Assembly (NCBI GenBank): GCA_938045275.1
Contig: CALIMV010000227.1
Location: 1 to 35,816 of the forward strand
DNA length: 35,816 nucleotides
Origin: an uncultured Granulosicoccaceae bacterium
Lineage (GTDB): Bacteria > Pseudomonadota > Gammaproteobacteria > Granulosicoccales > Granulosicoccaceae
Reading direction: 5' to 3'
This document shows, piece by piece, positions 1 through 8,210 of this stretch. Below the pieces are notes generated by a model. It ran no database searches, was not told where the DNA came from, and saw only the letters and a program-made list of their open reading frames with translations. Positions within the stretch are counted from its first letter, which is position 1; the number at the start of each line of letters is the position of its first letter. The position numbers and the translations under genes were made by a program.

Positions 1-1232
1 CTAATGGTCGCCGTACCCGTTCCCAAGGGAGTAATTACGCCTTTAACAACTGATTGAAACGCTGCAAATTCAGTGCCCGCCACGACCGTCCAGGTCGTAT
101 CATCGTCGTCGGTTACATCATTGTCTTCATCGTATTCCGAACCGGTGGATACGCTCAATTGTCTGTTTCCCTGACTTAACGAAATTCTTTGGGTTCCACC
201 ACCATCAAATGCCAGATCAGTCGAACTGGAGCCATCATCCGCTTGAACGACAATGGTTCCTACCGCTTGAATATCATCGCCACAGGCTGCCGTAATTTCT
301 GGATTACCTTCCGCAATTCCCGCTACCAAGCCTTTAGTTGGGGCAACGTTGGACACAGTAGCGAAACCATTATCAGTTGGTAGTGACCAATTGACATATT
401 GAGTGATGTCGATAGGGGTAAGGGTTTCCTCGTCACCTCGCGGATAAAAACCATTGGCAAACACTTGCAAATCTGAACCTGCCATAACCGTCAGCAAGGC
501 CGGCGAGATTTCGATGCGATCCAAAGTAGAGCTAACAGTAAGGGGTTCGGTATCACTGAGATTGCCAACCGTGGCGGTCAATTCGAGCTCTCCAGCGTTA
601 AAAGCGGTTACCGATGTGGTGCCATTGAGTTGAGCTGTGGCTGACCCCATTTCTGGGTCGTTAACACTCCAGTCGACGTTCACTAACCCGCGCGAAGAGG
701 TAGCAGGCTCGCCGCTGAATGTATGAGTGAAAGTACCAGTAGCGCTGTACATTTCTGGCAGACAGCGCTCAAGCGAGCTTTCGCCTTCCATCGGGTCTTC
801 TTCGATCACATTAATTGCGGTTAGCGTTCCCTCTGCAACAGTTACGTCAAACTCTGCCGTCAAGCCACCAATTTGCAAACCAACCTGCACGAAGCCGTCT
901 GCAATACCAATAAATTTTCCATTGCCATCGATACTGGCCACTGCCGGGTTACTCACAGACCAGCGTCGATCGGCTACCGAGAGCGGCAGTGATTCACCGG
1001 CGCTATTGGTCGCTAAAATCGAAAAGTTAATTTGTTCACCCGGATTGACGAACAGCGGATTGAGTAGCCCAGTGGGTTGTACAATAGCAAGTCCATTCCG
1101 AACCAGGTTTAACTGATTGGTTTCAACCGCCTCCTCCAACGGACGACCATCACCCGAACACGACGCTAATACAATTGCTGAGCCCAGAACCAGACTCAAT
1201 TTAAATTTTTCAGCAGTTTTTAAGGTAATCAT
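1..1232 (-). CDS. Ig-like (BIG2-type) surface lipoprotein, C-terminus cut by window edge
   Basis: The reading frame is open from an ATG at 1232 to the left edge, giving at least 410 residues. The N-terminus has a short basic region, a hydrophobic stretch and a lipobox ending LAS-C at Cys25, so the protein is probably exported and lipidated. The rest is beta-rich and Thr/Ser/Val-rich, with repeated segments of the bacterial Ig-like type (for example a module beginning LDRIEISPALLTVMAGSDLQ, with a later NWS), typical of cell-surface or outer-membrane-associated proteins. No catalytic motif is seen. It starts 11 bp after the stop of the small barrel gene on the same strand, so the two are probably one operon. 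The specific ligand or role is unknown, and the missing C-terminus could carry an anchor or enzymatic domain. Confidence 0.8.
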   Translation of the reverse strand, partial: MITLKTAEKFKLSLVLGSAIVLASCSGDGRPLEEAVETNQLNLVRNGLAIVQPTGLLNPLFVNPGEQINFSILATNSAGESLPLSVADRRWSVSNPAVASIDGNGKFIGIADGFVQVGLQIGGLTAEFDVTVAEGTLTAINVIEEDPMEGESSLERCLPEMYSATGTFTHTFSGEPATSSRGLVNVDWSVNDPEMGSATAQLNGTTSVTAFNAGELELTATVGNLSDTEPLTVSSTLDRIEISPALLTVMAGSDLQVFANGFYPRGDEETLTPIDITQYVNWSLPTDNGFATVSNVAPTKGLVAGIAEGNPEITAACGDDIQAVGTIVVQADDGSSSTDLAFDGGGTQRISLSQGNRQLSVSTGSEYDEDNDVTDDDDTTWTVVAGTEFAAFQSVVKGVITPLGTGTATI

Positions 1233-1243
1233 GTCGCGCAATC

Positions 1244-1777
1244 TCATGGCATTTCGTACCGAAGCCCAATACTGAGTCCATCAACGGTTACGCCTGAATC
1301 GGCGAAGTCGTTGCGATACTCAACACCAAAGATCAATCCGTTGACTGATTTTAAACGTTGATGCACACCAATTCCAACTCGTACTCCGTTAAAAGACGTT
1401 TTCACCGTGCGTGCGTCAAAAATGCCGCTTGCTGTCTGATGCACATTGAAATTCACATAGCCAAGCAGAACATAAGCTGCCAGACCGCCAAGTTGTGACG
1501 GGGATTGTAATCGCAATGCCGCTCCAGAGGACTCAGCTACCTCAAGATCAAACCCGTCCTTTTCAAACGAAGCGATTGATGTATCGATAAACCCTTCGAT
1601 ACCAATGTTTTCGAACACAAAAACACCGGCGGAAAAGCTGCCGAATTGGGGGTAGAAATCGAGATCCGAGTGGCGCACGCCACCTGCGCCCAAACGGGCT
1701 TCCCCATAGAGTTTAATTGCTGCCTGCGACTGACTCGCGGCGAGAAGGATAAGTAAAGCGAAGACCAAGCGTGACAC
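1244..1777 (-). CDS. small outer-membrane beta-barrel protein
   Basis: The 177-residue product has a clear signal peptide (hydrophobic residues about 4-17, cleavage likely after SQSQA). It then shows alternating polar/hydrophobic strands with many Gly and aromatic residues and ends in an aromatic-containing strand (GLRYEMP). This is what a small eight-strand outer-membrane barrel looks like. The chosen start is GTG, because no in-frame ATG precedes the signal peptide, and no strong ribosome binding site is visible. It lies directly upstream of the Ig-like lipoprotein and probably shares its transcript. The family is not recognised beyond the barrel architecture. A structural or adhesion-related role is possible but not shown. 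Confidence 0.65.
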   Translation of the reverse strand: MSRLVFALLILLAASQSQAAIKLYGEARLGAGGVRHSDLDFYPQFGSFSAGVFVFENIGIEGFIDTSIASFEKDGFDLEVAESSGAALRLQSPSQLGGLAAYVLLGYVNFNVHQTASGIFDARTVKTSFNGVRVGIGVHQRLKSVNGLIFGVEYRNDFADSGVTVDGLSIGLRYEMP

Positions 1778-1881
1778 GGGACACCAGAAACATTAACCAA
1801 TCAAGGCCGTAACGATAGCATTGCTCCCGCAGGATTGCTTGTGTCGGTTTTGCAAAGCTGACCATTCGGCTAGGCTTTTAC

Positions 1882-2643
1882 TCACGGACACCTCGCCGCA
1901 CCCAGGATTTCACCTAGCTGTTCTCGCTGAATAAGTACCGCACAACCCCGATTTTCTCCACCAGAGTACGACACCTGCAGGGGCTTATCACCGGCTTTTG
2001 CCACGGTACCAATTGATTGCATATCGACCACAACATTGTGATTTTCCATGGTTTTATCGTGATTTTCACCCGCTGTGATGTTGGTGGTGGTTTTCTCCAG
2101 GAAATTCACCAGAAAAATGTGCGCATCACCCGCTTCTTCAGTTTGACCCGAAAGGCGAATATCGAGCGTGGTTGCATCGGCACGAGCAATACTGACCGAT
2201 ACAGGTCGCGCATTCTCAATTTTGAGCCCGGCTTTCAACGCGCGATGGTTCGAGCCAACATGCCCGAACACACCATTGATAACAGCCTGAGGCGTGTAAA
2301 CACCATTTTCCCCGTGAAGATTTAACGCACTGTATTGTCGCTGCCGCTGCGTATATTCGGCGGCCGAGAATGGATCTTCCCAATTACCCGAATTGCGGTA
2401 TTGCAACTGATTCCAGTAGTCAACATGAAATTCCAGATTCAGGATGTCGGCGTCTTTGGCCGCCATTTCAGCCAGCAACTTATCGGCCGGTGGGCACGAA
2501 TAGCACCCTTGCGAGGTGAACATTTCAATAACCTTAAGCTCGCCAGCAACAATCGGCGAATTGACCAATAAAATGGCAACGCACATCAGCAACTTTTGCC
2601 TGAGTTGGTCCGCTTTACAGAGGGTAAGTAACTGTTCGTGCAT
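1882..2643 (-). CDS. secreted DUF1223 (thioredoxin-fold-like) protein
   Basis: The 253-residue protein belongs to the DUF1223 family. It carries the family hallmark MFTSQGCYSCPPADKLL, with a CxxC pair at Cys47 and Cys50, followed by FHVDYWN and a YTPQAVINGV segment typical of the family. A hydrophobic stretch at about 17-33 acts as a signal peptide, so the domain should sit in the periplasm. The start could also be Met20 (at 2586), which would leave a conventional signal sequence; neither start has a good ribosome binding site. DUF1223 proteins have a thioredoxin-like fold, but their biochemical role is not established. A thiol-redox function is inferred from the CxxC. The gene is followed by the barrel/lipoprotein pair about 100 bp downstream on the same strand. 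Confidence 0.85.
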   Translation of the reverse strand: MHEQLLTLCKADQLRQKLLMCVAILLVNSPIVAGELKVIEMFTSQGCYSCPPADKLLAEMAAKDADILNLEFHVDYWNQLQYRNSGNWEDPFSAAEYTQRQRQYSALNLHGENGVYTPQAVINGVFGHVGSNHRALKAGLKIENARPVSVSIARADATTLDIRLSGQTEEAGDAHIFLVNFLEKTTTNITAGENHDKTMENHNVVVDMQSIGTVAKAGDKPLQVSYSGGENRGCAVLIQREQLGEILGAARCP

Positions 2644-2858
2644 ATGCCAGGGCTCTAGTAAATGGAAGGGTCGAAGAATCAGACGAGAACGCTGGTGAAA
2701 AGTTCGATGATTGACAAACGACCAGGTGCAAACTGTCTAACCAGTCCGCAATTTCTGTCAATTGACTTGGATTAGCAGGATAGTCTGCTGATACAAGCAT
2801 GCACCCGCGACTGTGCAATCCAAAACGATAAATTAAGTCGTTGATCGCTGTTTCGATT

Positions 2859-4304
2859 TCACTGCGGACTTTTTATTGTTTCAAAAGCCGCCAAAGCACG
2901 CTGCCGACTTTCTTTCAAATCAACCAATGGAGCAGGATAATTCAACGAGCAACCCTGCTCGAGCACCCATTCCCAGGGTTTATGTATGAATTTATCCGGC
3001 ACACTGGCAATTTCGGGAACCCACTGCCTGACATAGGCACCCTGCTTGTCAAATTTTTCGCCCTGCAAAACGGGATTGAAAATACGAAAGTACGGCGCTG
3101 CGTCCGCACCACTGCCAGCTGCCCACTGCCACCCCATTGCATTGCTTGCCAAGTCAGCATCCACAAGTGTGTCACGAAACCATTTTTCGCCGTCCTGCCA
3201 GGGTATAAGCAAATTCTTAATCAGATAAGACGCCACGATCATGCGCACACGGTTATGCATCCAACCCGTTGCATACAACTCACGCATGCCTGCATCGACA
3301 ATGGGCACGCCTGTCTTACCTTGCTGCCAGGCAGTTAGTCGCTTCTTGTAACGCTTCTCCCACGGGAAATGCTCGAAACGTTTATCCAATGGCTTGTTGA
3401 TTGTGTGTGGGAAATAAAACAACAGACTGTAAGCGAACTCACGCCAGATAAGCTCTTTGGCAAACGTTTCTTCACCTGCGGTTAGGCCAGAAAGATCTTT
3501 CGCACCTTTGTTCAACACATGCATGATTTGACGTGGGCTGATTTCTCCAAAGTGCAAATGCGCAGACATTCGCGAAGTACCGATTTGCGATGGAATATTG
3601 CGAGCATCGGTATAGTCGTGAACGGCGGCTTTCAGAAAACGATTCAATGACGCTTTTGCCGCCTTTTCGCCCACTTGCCAGTGAGACATCATGCTGACAT
3701 GCCAGTCCAGTTTGGGCAGCAAGGCTAAATCTTCAATGGTTGCTGGCTTGAACTGAGCAGAAGCCTTTGTGCCCTTTTTGCTTTTTTTAATACCCGGTAT
3801 GGCGCGCGGTGCGCTCAATGGCTTGGGTCCGGGCAGCGATTTCGAACGCATTTTCCAAAAGGGGGTGTAGACGCGGTACGGTGTATCGTCCCCTTTTAAT
3901 ACCTCCCACGGTTCGGCATTGAGCAATGCATTAAAACTCTCGGGCTGTAAATCGCTGAGCGATTGCTTTATTTTGGTATCACGCTTGATGCTGACTGGGT
4001 CATAACACCGGTTCCAAAAAAGGTGCGTTGCACCGTAGTGAGCGCTGGCTTGCGCTAACACCTCTTCACTGTCGCCTACTGCAAAAACCAGCTCGGCACC
4101 ACGTTGCTGTAGCGATTGCTGCAAGCTTGTTAAACTGTGATGCAACCACACACGACTTGCAGAACCCAGTTGGCTGATAGTTTGATCTTGAGGGTCGTCA
4201 ATGAACAGGCAAACCACTGTGTCGCAACTGGCTACCGCTGCGTTTAATGCAGGATTATCGGCAATACGTAAATCTTGTCGGAACCAAAGGATACCCACAC
4301 TCAT
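2859..4304 (-). CDS. phrB: deoxyribodipyrimidine photolyase (class I CPD photolyase)
   Basis: The 481-residue flavoenzyme uses near-UV/blue light to split cyclobutane pyrimidine dimers. The N-terminal alpha/beta antenna-chromophore domain (about 1-165) opens with GILWFRQDLRIADN. The C-terminal helical FAD domain (about 200-475) contains ELIWREF with the dimer-contacting Glu289, GWMHNRVRM, DADLASNAMGWQW and DAAPYFRIFNP. Asn388 matches the flavin-N5 Asn378 of E. coli. By comparison with E. coli, Trp392, Trp369 and Trp315 would be the electron-transfer triad. The length matches the family (about 470). Whether the antenna is a folate or a deazaflavin cannot be decided by eye. It lies 59 bp downstream of the acetate kinase fusion on the same strand and has no recognisable terminator. 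Confidence 0.95.
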   Translation of the reverse strand: MSVGILWFRQDLRIADNPALNAAVASCDTVVCLFIDDPQDQTISQLGSASRVWLHHSLTSLQQSLQQRGAELVFAVGDSEEVLAQASAHYGATHLFWNRCYDPVSIKRDTKIKQSLSDLQPESFNALLNAEPWEVLKGDDTPYRVYTPFWKMRSKSLPGPKPLSAPRAIPGIKKSKKGTKASAQFKPATIEDLALLPKLDWHVSMMSHWQVGEKAAKASLNRFLKAAVHDYTDARNIPSQIGTSRMSAHLHFGEISPRQIMHVLNKGAKDLSGLTAGEETFAKELIWREFAYSLLFYFPHTINKPLDKRFEHFPWEKRYKKRLTAWQQGKTGVPIVDAGMRELYATGWMHNRVRMIVASYLIKNLLIPWQDGEKWFRDTLVDADLASNAMGWQWAAGSGADAAPYFRIFNPVLQGEKFDKQGAYVRQWVPEIASVPDKFIHKPWEWVLEQGCSLNYPAPLVDLKESRQRALAAFETIKSPQ

Positions 4305-4363
4305 AGATTTTTCACCTGAGACTTTTCACTTGCAGAAGCCGATTACTATGCGTGACTTAACCA

Positions 4364-6169
4364 CTAAAGTTTGGGTTTCACACTGACCACATTCGCATGA
4401 ACTTTTGACACGTTTTCATAGACATTCTCAGCCACATCATCAACATCGGCATGCTGTAATGTGCCACTCGCGCCACGCCCTAATTCAGCCGCATTGGCTT
4501 CGTCTGTATCGATGTGCATTTCCAGTGCGTAGCTGTCTTTTACGCGAATAAGCACATCTCCAAAAATCAAGTCTCTTTCACCACCTACCACAGCAATTGA
4601 AACTTCGTCTTTATCGTTAACACCAAATTGCTCAGCATCGTTCGTGTGCATATGGATATGTCGACGCGCACAGATTAGCCCTTCACTTAAGTGCACGGTA
4701 CCTGCCGGGCCTTCTACTGTAATGGGTGCAGAATCTTTAACTTTGCCAGAATCACGCACTGGCGCATCCACCCCTAGCTTGAATTCATCCGTGCGTGATA
4801 TTTCTATTTGATCAACGCTACGCAACGGCCCAAGTAAGCGTACACCATCAATACGATCACGCGGTCCGATCAGATTAATGCGCTCTTCACAGGCGAACTG
4901 ACCTGGTTGTGACAACGGCTTATATTCGGTTGGTGTGGCATCTTTTCCAAACAGTTTTTCAAACGTTTCTTGCGTCAAGTGGCAATGCCTGCCACTGATA
5001 GCGATGGGAATTGCCTGATTAGGCTTGGCAGTGGACGCATTAACGACACGCCGTGATTCGCGTGCAATCATGAGTTCTTCATTGGTTTTAACAACAATTG
5101 CCTCAACCCGAGATCGCTCAGTGGTTATACGTGCAAAATCCTTATCACTCACCACGCTGGCATCACGGTTGCGGTCTTCATCCAGCACCACACCCAAAAA
5201 TTCAAGTCGCTGCAATATTCGACCGCGCATACTTGCGCTGTTCTCGCCTATTCCGCCTGTAAAGGCAATAACATCCACACCGCCCATGGCCGCAGCATAA
5301 GCGCCAATGTATTTTCTGGCGCGGTGTGCAAATACATTGATAGCCAGGCGCGCACGATCGTGTCCGTCAGCAGCAGCGCGTTCAATCTCCCGTAAGTCGT
5401 TACCCAATCCCGACAACCCTGCCAGACCACTTTGATGATTGAGTAACTCGTCGAGTGCGTCGATGTCGTATTCGCCGCTGCGTAACAAAGACAACAGCAC
5501 GCCTGCATCAACATCACCCGATCGCGTTCCCATGACCAGGCCTTCCAATGGTGTGTTGCCCATGCTGGTTTCAGCCGACCGCCCGAACTCAACTGCACAG
5601 GCGCTTGCGCCATTGCCTAAATGCAAAGTGATCAGCCGCAGTTCGTCCAAAGGCCGCTGCACAAACGTTGCGGCAATGCCGGCCGCGTACTGATGAGATA
5701 TACCGTGGAAACCGAATCGCCTGATTCCATGGCGTTTAGCAACATCCTGGTCGATCGCATAGGTGGTTGCGCGGCGCGGCATACCCGAATGAAAAGCGGT
5801 ATCAAAAACGGCCACGTGCGGTACTGCCGGCACGGCGTTCTGTGCTGATTCAATGGCCGCCAGACTGTAAGGGTTGTGCATAGGGGCATCTGGAATATGT
5901 CGCTCGATTTCAGCCTTTACTCGGTCGTTGAGCAGACAGGACTCATGGCATTCTTCTCCACCGTGCACAACTCGATGACCAACCGCATCTATCTGGTGTT
6001 CGCCCAGCTCGCTAAAAATGGTCGCTATGGCTTGGGCATGCGTCTCTTTTCGGTCATCCGATTTTTGCCCGAGTCGCTCGCGTTTACCGCTGATAAGCAT
6101 ATTCTCATCTGCATCAAACAAAGCGTATTTAACACTCGATGAACCACAATTTATAACCAGCACATTCAT
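4364..6169 (-). CDS. bifunctional acetate kinase / PduL-type phosphotransacylase fusion
   Basis: One 601-codon frame joins two enzymes of the acetyl-CoA/acetate pathway. Residues 1-374 are a full acetate kinase: start motif MNVLVINCGSSSVKY, GHRVVHGGE, FDTAFHSG, GFHGISHQY, GTRSGDVDAG, GGIGENS and TNEELMIARE. Residues about 385-565 are a PduL phosphate acyltransferase, with the metal-binding histidine clusters SGRHCHLT (RHCH about 394-397) and CARRHIHMHT, and the family end EMHIDTDEANAA. A tail of about 35 residues follows. The ATG at 6169 is chosen because acetate kinases begin exactly there; an in-frame ATG at 6202 adds 11 non-conserved residues. The fusion should convert acetyl-CoA and phosphate through acetyl-phosphate to acetate and ATP, or the reverse. 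No microcompartment encapsulation peptide or shell genes are seen. Confidence 0.93.
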   Translation of the reverse strand: MNVLVINCGSSSVKYALFDADENMLISGKRERLGQKSDDRKETHAQAIATIFSELGEHQIDAVGHRVVHGGEECHESCLLNDRVKAEIERHIPDAPMHNPYSLAAIESAQNAVPAVPHVAVFDTAFHSGMPRRATTYAIDQDVAKRHGIRRFGFHGISHQYAAGIAATFVQRPLDELRLITLHLGNGASACAVEFGRSAETSMGNTPLEGLVMGTRSGDVDAGVLLSLLRSGEYDIDALDELLNHQSGLAGLSGLGNDLREIERAAADGHDRARLAINVFAHRARKYIGAYAAAMGGVDVIAFTGGIGENSASMRGRILQRLEFLGVVLDEDRNRDASVVSDKDFARITTERSRVEAIVVKTNEELMIARESRRVVNASTAKPNQAIPIAISGRHCHLTQETFEKLFGKDATPTEYKPLSQPGQFACEERINLIGPRDRIDGVRLLGPLRSVDQIEISRTDEFKLGVDAPVRDSGKVKDSAPITVEGPAGTVHLSEGLICARRHIHMHTNDAEQFGVNDKDEVSIAVVGGERDLIFGDVLIRVKDSYALEMHIDTDEANAAELGRGASGTLQHADVDDVAENVYENVSKVHANVVSVKPKL

Positions 6170-6259
6170 GTTGGTGTATCCCGTAGATTTAGTTGGCAAC
6201 ATTGCAATGACTTATCGAGAATAGCAGCCGCATTCGAAAGCGACACTGAGCCTGGCATA

Positions 6260-6301
6260 TGCCATGCGTAAAATTTTTTAACCGATGTCAAACGCATGGC
6301 A
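6260..6301. promoter_or_regulatory. 10-bp perfect inverted repeat upstream of the acetate kinase fusion
   Basis: TGCCATGCGT (6260-6269) and ACGCATGGCA (6292-6301) are perfect inverted copies separated by 22 bp. On the minus strand a consensus -35 hexamer TTGACA lies between the arms (6291-6286), upstream of the kinase start. No convincing -10 was found at the normal spacing. The geometry suits an operator around a promoter, or an RNA hairpin in the leader. An adjacent 10-bp palindrome GGCATATGCC lies at 6254-6263. Confidence 0.35.
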
Positions 6302-6336
6302 GCTGACTAACTGATTGGCATAGGCAAAAATCAGGC

Positions 6337-6364
6337 AAAAAAAAACCCCGCCGAAGCGGGGTTT
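6337..6364 (-). terminator. rho-independent terminator of the cold-shock gene
   Basis: Read on the minus strand, the sequence AAACCCCGC-TTCG-GCGGGGTTT forms a nine-pair stem with a stable tetraloop, followed by a run of nine T (plus-strand A run 6337-6345). It lies 27 bp after the cold-shock stop codon and separates that gene from the acetate kinase fusion. Confidence 0.93.
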
Positions 6365-6391
6365 CCTTTTAAAAAAATCAGTTTACCCGAC

Positions 6392-6595
6392 TTAGACTGC
6401 GGCTACGTTGACCGCTGCTGGACCTTTTTGTCCTTGCTCTATATCGAAGCTCACTTTCTGACCTTCGTCTAGAGTCTTATAGCCGTCTCCAGTGATAGCT
6501 GTGTGATGAACAAATACATCTTTGCCACCGTCTTCGGGTGCGATAAAGCCAAAACCTTTGGCTGCGTCAAACCACTTTACTGTACCAGTACTCAA
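6392..6595 (-). CDS. cold-shock domain protein (CspA family), TTG start
   Basis: The 67-residue single cold-shock domain is an OB-fold binder of single-stranded nucleic acid, acting in the cytoplasm as an RNA chaperone. Both RNA-binding motifs are intact: RNP1 as [11 protein letters not shown] and RNP2 as DVFVHHTAI. It starts [10 protein letters not shown], the classic form. The initiation codon is TTG, not ATG, but it is preceded by a good ribosome binding site AAAGGG seven bases upstream, so the start is well supported. It is monocistronic, closed by the strong terminator at 6337-6364. Which Csp paralogue it is, and whether it is cold-induced, cannot be told from this window. Confidence 0.95.
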   Translation of the reverse strand: MSTGTVKWFDAAKGFGFIAPEDGGKDVFVHHTAITGDGYKTLDEGQKVSFDIEQGQKGPAAVNVAAV

Positions 6596-6912
6596 GATAT
6601 TACCCTTTAAAAATTACGAGATTAATAAAATACTAGAGAAAAATTGATATTGGGGTTGCTTATATACGGGAATGGTCGGAAGGGACAGGGTTATGCAGAA
6701 ATTCACTGTGTAACACTAAACCGAGCGAACCGCCCGTCAAACTATAAACGTACTCCAAATTTTCTCCGCCCTTCGCAGGAAAAACCTGCCATGAGCCAAC
6801 TTCACCAGTGCCAATTGGCTTCTGGTAAAACCAATATAGGTACTTTGCCGGACGAATACAAGAAGTATTCACGGTACAATTGGGTAATTAGCCAGTTAAA
6901 ATCTTATTTTTG
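6596..6912. promoter_or_regulatory. divergent csp/avtA intergenic region with a small inverted repeat
   Basis: This 317-bp gene-free stretch separates the cold-shock gene from avtA and must hold both promoters plus the csp leader. Short frames here (for example 6644-6913) have no protein-like character. Near avtA there is a perfect inverted repeat GAATAC-AAGAA-GTATTC (6854-6870), followed five bases later by TACAAT (6875-6880), a possible -10 element for avtA. No good -35 was found. This is a weak prediction. Confidence 0.3.
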
Positions 6913-8160
6913 ATGCAATTCTCCGATTTCGGCAATAAATTCCGGGGTGGCGCCGGAATCGCTGAACTAATGCACGATCTGGCTAGCCCCATTACCACCC
7001 CGGGAATACCGGTCTATGAGCTCGGTGGCGGCAATCCTGCACAGATACACGAGATCAACCACGCTTTTGCGCAACAATTGCACGATTATGCCAATGCGCA
7101 AACCAATTTCAGCCAAAGCAGCACGCGATACGGCCCTCCACAGGGTCATCAAGAATTTATTCGTTCACTTGTTAGCATGCTCAATGCGCACTATGGCTGG
7201 TCATTAACTGAACATAATATTGCGCTGACAAACGGCAGTCAGAATGCTTTCTTTATGCTATTCAACCTGTTAGCAGGCAAATGCGGTTCAGAATTCAAGA
7301 AAATACTGCTACCAATGGCACCCGAGTACATTGGTTATGAGGATGTCGCCGTCGGCGAGCCTATTTTCATCTCGCAACGACCTGTCATTGATATTATTGA
7401 CGATCAATTGTTTAAATATCGTCTGGACACAGCATCGCTAAATGTCAGTCATGACATTTCAGCAATTTGCGTTTCCAGGCCAACGAACCCGACGGGAAAC
7501 GTGCTGTCTGACGCTGAGATCGACTATCTCGATCAACTTGCACAGCAAAATAACATTCCATTAATCATCGACAATGCCTATGGTGCGCCTTTCCCGAATA
7601 TCATTAACGTACCTTGCTCGATAAGCTGGCATGAAAATATTGTTCTTACTCTGAGCCTGTCCAAACTCGGACTTCCCGGCACACGTACAGGTATAGTCAT
7701 CGCGCGTGATGAAATCATTGATGCGCTGACGCAAATGAACGCTGTTATGAACCTGTCGCCCACCTCACTTTGCGCAGGAATTGTCAATCCAATGTTTGCT
7801 GATGGCTCAGTGCTTACACTTTGCAACAATCATATTCAACCTTTCTATCAGCAACGAGCAACCGACGCCATGCACTGGTTCAGAACGGCTTTCGCGCAGC
7901 TTCCAGCATTAGCTCATAAAGTCGAAGGTGCCATTTTTTTATGGTTGTGGTTTCCCGAAATGAGCATCACTGCGGAGGCGCTTTACAAGCGTTTAAAAAA
8001 AAGAGGCGTTGTTGTTGTACCCGGCCATTATTTTTTTCCGGGCCTAGATGATACTTGGCAACACAAACAACAGTGTATTCGTGTCAATATTGGCGGCCAA
8101 GCAGATGACATTAAAGCCGGGTTCGACATTATTGCAGACGAAATTCGAACTTTGAGCTGA
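6913..8160 (+). CDS. avtA: valine--pyruvate transaminase
   Basis: The 415-residue fold-type I PLP enzyme transfers an amino group between valine (or alanine) and 2-oxo acids. It closely follows E. coli AvtA throughout: VYELGGGNPAQIHEI near the N-terminus, IALTNGSQNAFF, APEYIGYED, VSRPTNPTGNVL, IIDNAYGAPFP, the PLP-lysine motif SLSKLGLPGTRTG, and EGAIFLWLWFPE and VPGHYFFPGLDDTWQH near the end. The ATG at 6913 is chosen over the TTG one codon earlier because AvtA begins at this Met. The ribosome binding site is poor. It is followed 50 bp later by rapA on the same strand. It acts in branched-chain amino acid and alanine metabolism in the cytoplasm. Confidence 0.95.
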   Translation: MQFSDFGNKFRGGAGIAELMHDLASPITTPGIPVYELGGGNPAQIHEINHAFAQQLHDYANAQTNFSQSSTRYGPPQGHQEFIRSLVSMLNAHYGWSLTEHNIALTNGSQNAFFMLFNLLAGKCGSEFKKILLPMAPEYIGYEDVAVGEPIFISQRPVIDIIDDQLFKYRLDTASLNVSHDISAICVSRPTNPTGNVLSDAEIDYLDQLAQQNNIPLIIDNAYGAPFPNIINVPCSISWHENIVLTLSLSKLGLPGTRTGIVIARDEIIDALTQMNAVMNLSPTSLCAGIVNPMFADGSVLTLCNNHIQPFYQQRATDAMHWFRTAFAQLPALAHKVEGAIFLWLWFPEMSITAEALYKRLKKRGVVVVPGHYFFPGLDDTWQHKQQCIRVNIGGQADDIKAGFDIIADEIRTLS

Positions 8161-8210
8161 CCGCCTTAACAATATCTTAATTTGAACACTATTTTTGAAC
8201 CGTATTTTTA

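Noticed and set aside
2615-2818. Minus-strand frame of 67 codons between photolyase and the DUF1223 gene, open back into the photolyase end
   Set aside because: It reads somewhat protein-like at first, but has no ribosome binding site or recognised motif and overlaps the DUF1223 start. Probably chance, though a relic cannot be excluded.
2841-3338. Plus-strand 165-codon frame opposite the photolyase
   Set aside because: It is the antisense shadow of a clearly conserved photolyase gene. The same applies to the other long antisense frames in rapA, prfC and the sugar dehydrogenase genes.
6644-6913. Plus-strand 89-codon frame upstream of avtA
   Set aside because: Composition is not protein-like, there is no ribosome binding site, and it lies in the csp/avtA control region.
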